Shown here: in pieces, positions 1-5,063 of the stretch | Numbering within the stretch: position 1 is the first letter of the stretch | Layout of the letters: the number at the start of each line of letters is the position of its first letter | NCBI RefSeq assembly: GCF_002455975.1 | Contig: NZ_DKLM01000160.1 | Coordinates: forward strand, 9,323-14,417 | DNA: 5,095 bases | From: Clostridium sp. UBA6640 | GTDB lineage: Bacteria > Bacillota > Clostridia > Clostridiales > Clostridiaceae | Direction: 5' to 3' | Notes under the pieces: model-generated | The model's input: only the letters and a program-made list of their open reading frames with translations | What the model was told of the DNA's origin: nothing | The model's database searches: none | Program-made: the position numbers and the translations under genes

Positions 1-555
1 GAGAATAACTATCCTATCCCTTGATAACTCAGTAAGTAAATTTCTAAAACGAACCCTCTCTTTTGGATCTAAACCAGCAGTAGGTTCATCTAATATAAGA
101 ATTTTAGGATCATTAAGCATTGCTTGAGCTATGCCTACTCTCTGAATCATCCCACCAGAAAATTTTCTCATCTTTTTATTAGCTACATCTTCAAGAGCAA
201 CTAATTTCAAAAGTTCTTCTATTCTTTTCTTAGCAACATTATTATCTATACCTTTTAGCGCAGCTAAATAAAGTAAATATTGTTTTGGACTATAGTTTTT
301 ATAATATCCAAATTCTTGAGGTAAATAACCTAATATATCACGATAATTATCATCCATTTTCACTATATCTGTCCCATTATAAAGGATTTCCCCTTTATTA
401 GGAAAAATTAGTGTGGTTAGCATTTTTATCAATGTGGTTTTTCCTGCCCCATTTGGTGCTAATAGTCCATATACCCCATTTGCAAACTCAAGATTAATAT
501 TTTTAAGCACAGAAAAATTTCCATAGCTTTTGGTAACATTGTTTACTACTAACAT
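1..555 (-). CDS. ABC transporter ATP-binding protein (partial, C-terminus outside window)
   Basis: This is the nucleotide-binding subunit of an ABC transporter; it would hydrolyse ATP on the inner face of the membrane to drive a permease. The 185 visible residues show Walker A APNGAGKTT (33-41), the Q-loop LPQ (78-80), the signature FSGGM (132-136) and Walker B ILILDEPTAGLD (152-163). The frame is still open at base 1; the H-loop (usually STH) should follow directly, so only the C-terminal part is missing. The first Walker A glycine is alanine and the signature is FSGGM rather than LSGGQ; as I recall, both occur in BcrA/YxlF-like exporter ATPases of Firmicutes, so the enzyme is probably active. 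The ATG at 555-553 follows the stop of the membrane-protein gene by two bases, and its AGGAG (570-566) lies inside that gene's last codons, suggesting translational coupling. The substrate cannot be read from the sequence; lipid, peptide or antibiotic export are possibilities. Confidence 0.93.
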   Translation of the reverse strand, partial: MLVVNNVTKSYGNFSVLKNINLEFANGVYGLLAPNGAGKTTLIKMLTTLIFPNKGEILYNGTDIVKMDDNYRDILGYLPQEFGYYKNYSPKQYLLYLAALKGIDNNVAKKRIEELLKLVALEDVANKKMRKFSGGMIQRVGIAQAMLNDPKILILDEPTAGLDPKERVRFRNLLTELSRDRIVIL

Positions 556-557
556 TT

Positions 558-1319
558 TTAAAACACTCCTTTTATAGTTCTAAAAGTAATAAGCTTTTTT
601 AAACTTTTTATGTAACTACAACCACAGGCAATTATTACAATTAAATACACGTATGTGGGTATATTCATAAGAAATTTATTGTAAAAATTCATATTAAGTA
701 TACTTAATGATAAATTTATAAATATCCATCCTCCAATTACAAAGTACTTTGTAAAGCTTGAACCTGTTTTAGTTATTAAATATAAAAAAACAGTAGAAAA
801 TAAAAATAATGCTGTAACTGAAATCATAAATCCCCTTAGAAAGCTTATTTGTTTATAGGCAATAAAAATTCCATATATATATATTCCATTAGCTACAATG
901 CAAATAATACTGAATATAAGCATTCTCAATGCTGCTAATTGATATATATTATATTTACATACCATCTCTATTTCATAGGTGCCCTTTTGCTTTGTATTAA
1001 CAAAAGAAAACAATGACATAATTAAATATAATATTGGAGAAATCATAAATATAAGAGAATATATTACCTCATATTTCATATCTGGATTCTTGCTAATACC
1101 TACAGTAAGAGAAATTAATACAGGTAATATTAATATTATAAGAAAACTAATTTCCCCTATATCGTGAAACAGATGCTTAAAGCCAATCTGCCTATACATA
1201 TTTTTTAGATATGTATAAAATGATTCTTTGGACTTAATCCCCTTATTTATAATAGTTTTAATTTGAGCTTCTATTTCTAAGTCATCAGGCATTTCTATAT
1301 GAAACTTCTCCTTATTCAT
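558..1319 (-). CDS. Six-helix membrane protein, ABC-2-permease-like, in sigma factor operon
   Basis: Seen: 253 residues with a polar N-terminal segment of about 55 residues, then six likely transmembrane segments near 57-75, 84-107, 131-154, 162-183, 192-208 and 222-238, and a basic C-terminus. No signal peptide, zinc-finger anti-sigma motif (HxxxCxxC) or enzyme motif is visible. Between helices 2 and 3 lies KGTYEIEM (112-119), followed by a hydrophilic stretch and R132 before helix 3. This resembles the (R/K)GTxE loop of ABC-2 exporter permeases, which typically precedes their third helix. The start at 1319 is well supported: AAAGGAGG sits at 1333-1326 with 6-nt spacing. It overlaps the sigma factor gene by 8 bp and ends 2 bp before the ATPase start. 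Inference: it is the membrane partner of that ATPase. Its position just after an ECF sigma gene also fits a membrane-bound anti-sigma factor, and the N-terminal tail could be the contact. Family assignment is uncertain. Confidence 0.8.
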   Translation of the reverse strand: MNKEKFHIEMPDDLEIEAQIKTIINKGIKSKESFYTYLKNMYRQIGFKHLFHDIGEISFLIILILPVLISLTVGISKNPDMKYEVIYSLIFMISPILYLIMSLFSFVNTKQKGTYEIEMVCKYNIYQLAALRMLIFSIICIVANGIYIYGIFIAYKQISFLRGFMISVTALFLFSTVFLYLITKTGSSFTKYFVIGGWIFINLSLSILNMNFYNKFLMNIPTYVYLIVIIACGCSYIKSLKKLITFRTIKGVF

Positions 1320-1866
1320 ATTGGGCCTCCTTTAATATTTTTCTTATTTTCTTAAGGGTTGCATAGTACTTAGTTTTAACAGTAGATTCTGGTATTTGTA
1401 CTATATTTGATATGTCTAAGAATGTACTCTCCCCAAAGATTTTTAATCTAAATATTTGTTGTGTTATCCCATCAAACTTATTTACTATATCAATAATTCT
1501 TTGAGCATCTTCTCTATACTCTATATTAATTGTAAAATCTTCCTCATCACATATATCATAATCCTCAATTGTAACCGCTATACTGTTGTATCTATAGTAC
1601 TTAGACCGATAGTAATCCACTACTCGATTAGTGGCTATTTTATACAACCAGGTTCTAAAAGAAGCTTTTTTCCCCTCATAGTTATTTATTGATTGCAACA
1701 TACTTATAAATATTTCTTGCGTTAAATCCATAGATAGCTCTTTATTAATTGTTTGCTTATATACATATGCATATATTTCCTTATAATATATAGAAATAAG
1801 CTCATTTGCTGCAGCTTTGCTTGACTTCAACTTAATTTCCTTTATCAATCGTTTTTCTTTATCCAT
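1312..1866 (-). CDS. ECF-type RNA polymerase sigma factor (sigma-70 family)
   Basis: It would direct core RNA polymerase to a small set of promoters in response to a signal, probably including its own operon. The 184-residue length is normal for the ECF group. Region 2 spans about 20-92, with DLTQEIF (47-53) and FRTWLYKIATNRVVDYYR (70-87), the core-binding and -10-recognition helices. An acidic linker follows (about 99-120). Region 4 spans about 127-178, with the helix-turn-helix around DISNIVQIPESTVKTKYYA (151-169), the -35-binding part. Regions 1 and 3 are absent, as expected for ECF factors. The start at 1866 has GGTGA at 1874-1870, a partial but well-placed match to the anti-Shine-Dalgarno sequence. 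The TAA stop lies inside the start of the membrane-protein gene. No classical anti-sigma gene is adjacent; the next gene encodes a multi-pass membrane protein. I saw no clear promoter upstream, only a small dyad at 1887-1900. Closest analogy: sigma/ABC operons such as B. subtilis sigY-yxl. Confidence 0.93.
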   Translation of the reverse strand: MDKEKRLIKEIKLKSSKAAANELISIYYKEIYAYVYKQTINKELSMDLTQEIFISMLQSINNYEGKKASFRTWLYKIATNRVVDYYRSKYYRYNSIAVTIEDYDICDEEDFTINIEYREDAQRIIDIVNKFDGITQQIFRLKIFGESTFLDISNIVQIPESTVKTKYYATLKKIRKILKEAQYE

Positions 1867-1886
1867 ATTTCACCACTTACTTAACT

Positions 1887-1900
1887 ATTTTCACGAAAAT
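1887..1900. promoter_or_regulatory. Small perfect dyad upstream of the sigma factor gene
   Basis: ATTTTC-AC-GAAAAT, two 6-bp arms around a 2-bp centre, lies 20 bp upstream of the sigma factor start codon. It could be a regulator site or a short leader hairpin. AT-rich dyads of this size arise by chance in such DNA, so the functional call is weak. Confidence 0.25.
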
Positions 1901-2008
1901 GATCAGTGAGACTTTTTTTCATATTCCTTATATAAATTTAATATCTTAAAATGTAGCTTATAATTCTGTATAGATGCTTATCTGAGTATTCAATTTACAA
2001 CTTAGTTC

Positions 2009-2104
2009 AATTCACAATGCAAAATTCACAATTGTGGATATTTCTCAGCAAAAGCTAAGAAATTTAGAATTAATTAACTGTAGCGAAGAACAGTGTTCTC
2101 CACA
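2009..2104 (+). repeat. Left arm of an imperfect inverted repeat (MITE-like end)
   Basis: It begins with a tract of 7-bp periodicity (AATTCAC, AATGCAA, AATTCAC, AATTGTG, 2009-2036). A 10-bp-arm hairpin with an AAAA loop follows (2040-2063), then a 35-bp block (2070-2104) centred on the palindrome AGAACA-G-TGTTCT. That block matches the reverse complement of 2519-2553 at 28 of 35 positions by my hand alignment, and CAATGC onwards (2015-2034) matches the reverse complement of 2558-2577 at 17 of 20. Relative to the right arm, this arm carries about 30 extra bases, including the AAAA-loop hairpin. It encodes no protein. Confidence 0.65.
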
Positions 2105-2145
2105 AAAGCCAAATTAGCTTCTATTATCAAATATTGAACAGACAT

Positions 2146-2202
2146 GGGGACGGTTCATTACAAATTATAAAATGAAAATTATTAAAAGGAATAAACCGTC
2201 CC
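2146..2202. repeat. GGGGACGGTT inverted-repeat unit
   Basis: GGGACGGTTCATT (2147-2159) and AATAAACCGTCCC (2190-2202) form inverted arms matching at 12 of 13 positions around a 30-bp AT-rich centre. From memory, GGGGACGGTT-type sequences recur as dispersed intergenic repeats in Clostridia and other Firmicutes, in some cases beside Y1-type (IS200/RAYT) transposases. No transposase is present here, so this would be a non-autonomous copy. The GC-rich arms stand out sharply from the flanks. Confidence 0.6.
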
Positions 2203-2254
2203 TTATTCTTGGTTATCTTCATTAATATTGGTTAAATTTATTATTATCGTTGCG

Positions 2255-2268
2255 AACTATACTGCACC
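2255..2268 (+). repeat. 14-nt direct repeat, copy 1 (AACTATACTGCACC)
   Basis: This sequence is identical to 5043-5056, about 2.8 kb away, and a TTGC lies just upstream of both copies. It runs into the left arm of the 2265-2311 hairpin. A 14-base exact match between two non-coding sites suggests a shared dispersed repeat. Confidence 0.6.
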
Positions 2269-2311
2269 TCAGGGGAACCCTAAAGGGCTTCACTACTGTT
2301 CCCCAGAGGTG
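2265..2311. repeat. Long hairpin with nested small stem
   Basis: CACCTCAGGGGAAC (2265-2278) and GTTCCCCAGAGGTG (2298-2311) can pair at 13 of 14 positions around a 19-nt loop. A short CCCT/AGGG stem (2278-2287) competes with or nests inside it. TTGC (2250-2253) and GCAA at about 2318-2321 could close the outside. No U-tract follows on either strand, so it is not a standard terminator. It may be a folded repeat core or an RNA structure; no known riboswitch or ncRNA family was recognised. Confidence 0.5.
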
Positions 2312-2403
2312 ATACTAGCAATTATTTTAATGCATATAAGCCTTAGGTTGGGTACATCTATATATTCGTAATGGTATTATAAATAGTTTTAATTTGTTTA
2401 AAC

Positions 2404-2422
2404 TTTTATTTAATAAATAAAA
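2404..2422. repeat. AT-only inverted repeat
   Basis: TTTTATTTA-A-TAAATAAAA is a perfect dyad with 9-bp arms and a 1-bp centre, made only of A and T. It overlaps the T-tract of the terminator at 2419-2455. Low sequence complexity makes a chance origin likely. Confidence 0.3.
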
Positions 2423-2455
2423 AATAACGCCACCAGTTATTTACTGTTGACGTTA
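2419..2455 (-). terminator. Probable intrinsic terminator of the LysR gene
   Basis: On the minus strand, arms at 2455-2443 and 2437-2425 (TAACGTCAACAGT and ACTGGTGGCGTTA) pair at 11 of 13 positions plus one G-U, around a 5-nt AAATA loop. TTTTTTATTT follows. Hairpin plus U-tract in this direction fits a rho-independent terminator about 140 bp downstream of the LysR stop. It would separate that transcript from the sigma factor operon, which lies on the same strand. The plus strand has no T-tract after the stem, so termination is expected one way only. Confidence 0.65.
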
Positions 2456-2518
2456 ATATTGTAACTATTTTGACTATAACTTATTCTACTATAGAGCCCT
2501 AGATAATAAGGAATGATA

Positions 2519-2577
2519 TATGGCGAACACTGTTCGCCGCCATAGTTAATCAATTTTGAATTGTGGATTGTGCATTG
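2519..2577 (-). repeat. Right arm of an imperfect inverted repeat (MITE-like end)
   Basis: This is the inverted partner of 2009-2104. It contains a 17-bp palindrome GGCGAACA-C-TGTTCGCC (2522-2538). TATGGCG on one side and CGCCGCCATA on the other extend the symmetry apart from a 3-base bulge. Read on the minus strand, the outer part is again heptad-periodic (AATGCAC, AATCCAC, AATTCAA). It ends about 20 bp from the LysR stop codon. Together the arms bracket about 570 bp, a size compatible with a non-coding miniature element, although two separate opposed insertions are equally possible. Confidence 0.65.
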
Positions 2578-2596
2578 ATAAACTTCTCCATTGGTT

Positions 2597-3484
2597 TTAT
2601 ATATTATCAGAATACATCTCTTTTAAAAGCTTAATAAAATTTTTAGATGTCTTGGATAAATAATGATCTTTTAACCAAATTAAGCCTGATGATGCAGTAA
2701 ATTTATCGTCATCAATTTCATAGCTCCGTACATCATATCCTTTATGGATTTTAAGGATAGATTCAGGAATAATGGTGGCACCAAAGCCTGACGATACTAA
2801 TTCTAATAAAACTAATATGTCAGAGCACTCACATATTATATTTACATTTAAATCACGATGTAAAAATGGTTCTAAAATCATATTATATAGACCTAATCCT
2901 TCGGTACTCGGTACTATAAGTGGATACTTCTGTATTTGTTCATAAGATATCTTTTGCGAAGGTAGCATTATTTTATTTGACGTTACAAAACAAAATTTTT
3001 CTGATTTAAAATGAAAAACAGAAAAATCTTTTACTTCAACTGGCATTCTAACAATAGCCAATTCAATAGCTCGTTCTTTTAGTAGTTTGCATAGCTGCCC
3101 TGATTCATTTTGTTGAATTTTATAAGATACATAAGGGTATCTCTCTTGAAAAATGTTAAGTAACGTAGATAATTTATAATATGATAATGTATTTACACCA
3201 ATTAATAACTTACCTCTTACACCACTTCCTATTTCTTTAATCTCAATATTGGATTCTTCCATAAGATTTACTATATTTAAAGCATTTTTGTAAAGTGCTT
3301 TTCCAGCATCAGTGAGCTCAAGAAATTTTCCATTTTTGCTAACTAGCTTAACCCCAGCTTCCTCCTCCATAGCACTTAGTTGCTGACTTAAAGGAGGTTG
3401 AGTCATGTGAAGTTTTTTAGCAGCAGCAGTAATTTGCCTTTCTTCAGCAATAGCAATGAAATATCTTAATTGTCTAATATCCAT
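2597..3484 (-). CDS. LysR-family transcriptional regulator
   Basis: A DNA-binding regulator, normally a tetramer that senses a small molecule. From the chosen start it has 295 residues, the usual LysR length. The N-terminal winged helix-turn-helix covers about 1-60: MDIRQLRYFIAIAEE, then ITAAAKKLHMTQPPLSQQL (18-36) as the HTH, and LELTDAGKAL (55-64) in the wing. A linker helix follows to about 88, and the effector-binding domain (GKLLIGV at 91-97 onward) fills the rest, with FGATIIPES near the C-terminal end. The frame is open to an ATG at 3556, but that would add 24 hydrophobic residues, has no ribosome binding site and would run through the dyad at 3501-3523. The ATG at 3484 matches the canonical LysR N-terminus and has GGGAG 8 nt upstream. 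It is transcribed divergently from the MATE gene, the usual layout of a LysR regulator and its target. The effector is unknown. Confidence 0.95.
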   Translation of the reverse strand: MDIRQLRYFIAIAEERQITAAAKKLHMTQPPLSQQLSAMEEEAGVKLVSKNGKFLELTDAGKALYKNALNIVNLMEESNIEIKEIGSGVRGKLLIGVNTLSYYKLSTLLNIFQERYPYVSYKIQQNESGQLCKLLKERAIELAIVRMPVEVKDFSVFHFKSEKFCFVTSNKIMLPSQKISYEQIQKYPLIVPSTEGLGLYNMILEPFLHRDLNVNIICECSDILVLLELVSSGFGATIIPESILKIHKGYDVRSYEIDDDKFTASSGLIWLKDHYLSKTSKNFIKLLKEMYSDNI

Positions 3485-3492
3485 AATTGTAT

Positions 3493-3497
3493 CTCCC
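3493..3497 (-). promoter_or_regulatory. Ribosome binding site deciding the LysR start
   Basis: GGGAG on the minus strand lies 8 nt before the ATG at 3484-3482. No comparable site precedes the upstream in-frame ATG at 3556, so this supports the shorter 295-residue protein. Confidence 0.7.
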
Positions 3498-3500
3498 ATT

Positions 3501-3523
3501 TTACATATGAGAAACATATGTAA
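3501..3523. promoter_or_regulatory. Candidate LysR operator (perfect dyad with T-N11-A box)
   Basis: TTACATATG-AGAAA-CATATGTAA has two perfect 9-bp arms around a 5-bp spacer. Its core TATG-N5-CATA (3506-3518) fits the T-N11-A interrupted-dyad consensus of LysR binding sites. It lies 17-39 bp upstream of the LysR start codon and about 87 bp upstream of the predicted MATE transcription start, which suits autoregulation and distal activation of the neighbour. The function is inferred; the symmetry is directly visible. Confidence 0.65.
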
Positions 3524-3563
3524 TTCAAATAAAAATAATATTTTCCCTATATCCATTTATATG

Positions 3564-3592
3564 TTACCATAAATTTGGTATTTGAATATAAT
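3564..3592 (+). promoter_or_regulatory. Sigma-A-type promoter of the MATE gene
   Basis: The -35 TTACCA (3564-3569, 4 of 6 consensus) is separated by exactly 17 bp from a perfect -10 TATAAT (3587-3592). Transcription would start near 3599, giving a leader of about 24 nt containing the AAGGAG. The -35 is non-ideal at two positions, which fits a promoter that needs an activator. Confidence 0.7.
3565..3580. promoter_or_regulatory. Second dyad overlapping the MATE -35 box
   Basis: TACCA-TAAATT-TGGTA has 5-bp arms around a 6-bp spacer and overlaps the -35 element and part of the promoter spacer. It could be a promoter-proximal regulator site, in line with LysR proteins contacting both a distal recognition site and a proximal activation site. 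Its sequence differs from the 3501-3523 dyad, so the same protein need not bind both. Confidence 0.35.
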
Positions 3593-3606
3593 TTTATTTT
3601 AATATG

Positions 3607-3612
3607 AAGGAG
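3607..3612 (+). promoter_or_regulatory. Ribosome binding site deciding the MATE start
   Basis: AAGGAG ends only 1 nt before the first in-frame ATG (3614), too close for initiation there. It is 10 nt before the ATG at 3623 and 16 nt before the one at 3629. The ATG at 3623 is therefore preferred. Confidence 0.65.
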
Positions 3613-3622
3613 TATGTTCGCT

Positions 3623-4990
3623 ATGGTAATGGATATGAAAAAAGGAAATCCAACAAAGCTTATATTAAACTTTGCTTTTCCAATGCTTATTGGAAACATA
3701 TTTCAGCAAGTATATAATATGGTTGATTCTATTGTAGTTGGCAGATTTGTAGGTAAAAATGCCCTTGCTGCTGTTGGTTCATCTTTTTCCCTTATGAACT
3801 TTATTACTTTATTAATAATTGGATTATGTATGGGAAGTTCTATTGTGATTTCTCAATATTTTGGTGCTGAAGACTACGAAGGTTTAAAACGTGTAGTTTC
3901 AACATCTTTTATTTTTATGTTTATATTTACTGTACTTTTATCAATTTTAACATTTTTATTTACGAAACCTCTTTTAATGTTGATTAAAACTCCAGTTGAA
4001 ATATTAGAAGACTCTACTTCTTATCTTCAGATTGTTTTTGCTGGATTAATATTTACATTTTTATATAATGCATCTGCATCACTGCTAAGGGCATTAGGTG
4101 ATTCAAAAACATCTTTATATTTTTTAGTTATTGCTTGTATTATCAATATTGTATTAGATCTTGTATTTGTTTTAAATTTTAAAATGGGCGTTGCAGGGGT
4201 TGCATATGCTACGGTTATAGCTCAAGCCGTTGCCTCAATTTTAAGCTTAATATACGTCTTTTCAAAAGTTCCCCTACTAAGAATGAAGAAAAAAGAATTT
4301 GTATTTGATCATACAATTTTTCCAGTTATAGCGAAGTATAGCTTTTTAACTTCTATACAACAGTCTATTATGTCTATAGGTATGGTAGCTGTGCAAGGTC
4401 TTGTTAACACATTCGGTGCAGATGTAATAGCAGCCTTTACTGCTGCTGGAAAGGTTGATTCATTTGCATATCTCCCTGTTCAAGATTTTGGTAATGCCTT
4501 TTCAACTTATGTAGCTCAAAACGTAGGAGCAGGTAAAAAAGAAAGAGTACATGAAGGGGTAAAATCTGCTGTTAAAATAATTATTGTTTTCTGCATTATT
4601 TCATCTATTTTGATTTTAATGTCATCCGAATACCTCATGAAAATATTCGTTGACTCAAGTGAAGTAAAAGTAATAGAAACTGGTATTGAGTATATATCTA
4701 TAGTTGGTATATTTTATATGCTAATTGGGTTTCTTTTTATGTTCTATGGTTTCTTTAGAGGAGTAGGTAATATTGCAATGTCTGTAGTATTAACAATAGT
4801 ATCTCTTGGTACTCGTGTATTAATGGCATACTCTCTTTCTTCTATTTCATATATTGGACAAAAAGGTATTTGGTGGTCTATACCTATTGGATGGATTTTA
4901 GCCGATATCCTTGGATTTATAACTTATAAAAAAGGTAAGTGGCAAAATAATATTATTAATTTAAAAGACAAAATAGCTAGAGAAATTTAA
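3623..4990 (+). CDS. MATE-family multidrug/cation antiporter
   Basis: An integral membrane exporter that would expel cationic drugs, dyes or metabolites in exchange for Na+ or H+. From the chosen start it has 455 residues, typical of MATE proteins, with about twelve hydrophobic helices in two pseudo-symmetric halves. Family features: QQVYNMVDSIVVG (28-40) in helix 1, with D35 matching the conserved helix-1 aspartate of NorM-type pumps; ALAAVG (47-52); RALGDSKT (156-163). The second half repeats the pattern with AAFTAAGKVDSFAYLP (270-285) and FRGVGN (378-383). The loop ISQYFGAEDYEGLKRVV (76-92) has its counterpart in VAQNVGAGKKERVHEGV (297-313). The start at 3623 is chosen over 3614 and 3629 by ribosome-binding-site spacing. 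The gene ends in a tandem TAA TAA. It diverges from the LysR gene, its likely regulator, and has its own promoter at 3564-3592. The substrate cannot be deduced; it is closer to the DinF/MepA-like Firmicute group than to an enterobacterial NorM, by impression only. Confidence 0.95.
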   Translation: MVMDMKKGNPTKLILNFAFPMLIGNIFQQVYNMVDSIVVGRFVGKNALAAVGSSFSLMNFITLLIIGLCMGSSIVISQYFGAEDYEGLKRVVSTSFIFMFIFTVLLSILTFLFTKPLLMLIKTPVEILEDSTSYLQIVFAGLIFTFLYNASASLLRALGDSKTSLYFLVIACIINIVLDLVFVLNFKMGVAGVAYATVIAQAVASILSLIYVFSKVPLLRMKKKEFVFDHTIFPVIAKYSFLTSIQQSIMSIGMVAVQGLVNTFGADVIAAFTAAGKVDSFAYLPVQDFGNAFSTYVAQNVGAGKKERVHEGVKSAVKIIIVFCIISSILILMSSEYLMKIFVDSSEVKVIETGIEYISIVGIFYMLIGFLFMFYGFFRGVGNIAMSVVLTIVSLGTRVLMAYSLSSISYIGQKGIWWSIPIGWILADILGFITYKKGKWQNNIINLKDKIAREI

Positions 4991-5042
4991 TAACATTGCA
5001 TATCTCCACAGTATTAGTATAAATTCACTAGTTTTTGCTCCA

Positions 5043-5056
5043 AACTATACTGCACC
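5043..5056 (+). repeat. 14-nt direct repeat, copy 2 (AACTATACTGCACC)
   Basis: An exact copy of 2255-2268, in the same orientation and again preceded closely by TTGC. Here the following sequence differs: instead of the hairpin arm it leads within 8 bp into a heptad tandem tract. This may be the edge of another copy of the dispersed repeat seen in the middle intergenic region. Confidence 0.6.
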
Positions 5057-5063
5057 CTTATAC

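Larger units (their letters stand above)
1867..2596. other. Gene-free, repeat-rich intergenic region
   Basis: About 730 bp between the LysR stop and the sigma factor start hold no reading frame with a credible start, ribosome binding site or recognisable product. The content is mostly inverted repeats: a heptad-periodic tract plus palindrome at each side (2009-2104 and 2519-2577), a GGGGACGGTT inverted pair (2146-2202), a long hairpin (2265-2311), an AT-only dyad (2404-2422) and a terminator-like hairpin (2419-2455). Some positions are more GC-rich than the surrounding DNA. The promoter of the sigma factor operon should lie at the low-coordinate end, but I cannot pick a convincing -35/-10 pair there. 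Confidence 0.8.

Noticed and set aside
979..1167. Plus-strand open frame of 62 codons opposite the membrane-protein gene.
   Set aside because: It lies fully antisense to a well-supported gene, has no credible ribosome binding site and resembles no known protein.
1456..1692. Plus-strand open frame of 78 codons opposite the sigma factor gene.
   Set aside because: It is antisense to clear sigma factor motifs; its hydrophobic, Ile/Tyr-rich product is what AT-rich antisense sequence gives by chance.
1889..1919. Plus-strand TTTCAC/GTGAGA stem followed by seven T residues, terminator-like.
   Set aside because: No plus-strand gene ends upstream of it, the stem is short with one G-U and an 11-nt loop, and it sits in the leader of a minus-strand gene.
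1921..2000. Sigma-A-like -10 boxes (TATAAG, TATATA) on the minus strand upstream of the sigma factor gene.
   Set aside because: No acceptable -35 at 16-18 bp spacing could be found, and AT-rich DNA gives many TATA-like hexamers; no ECF-type AAC/CGT pair was convincing either.
2523..2537. GCGAACACTGTTCGC resembles a Firmicute LexA/DinR SOS box (CGAAC-N4-GTTCG).
   Set aside because: The spacer is 3 bp, not 4, the site lies downstream of a stop codon rather than at a promoter, and a diverged relative occurs in the opposite repeat arm. It is better explained as part of the repeat.
3485..3556. Longer LysR start at 3556 adding 24 residues.
   Set aside because: No ribosome binding site, a hydrophobic extension absent from the family, and it would place the operator-like dyad inside the coding region.
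3535..3561. Minus-strand -10-like hexamers TATAAA (3561-3556) and TATTAT (3540-3535) as the LysR promoter.
   Set aside because: The best -35 partner for TATAAA needs a 19-bp spacer and the other has none; a promoter must exist here but cannot be assigned confidently.
5015..5036. Possible MATE terminator: TAGT/ACTA stem then GTTTTTG.
   Set aside because: Only 4 bp of A/T-rich stem with an 8-nt loop; too weak to call.
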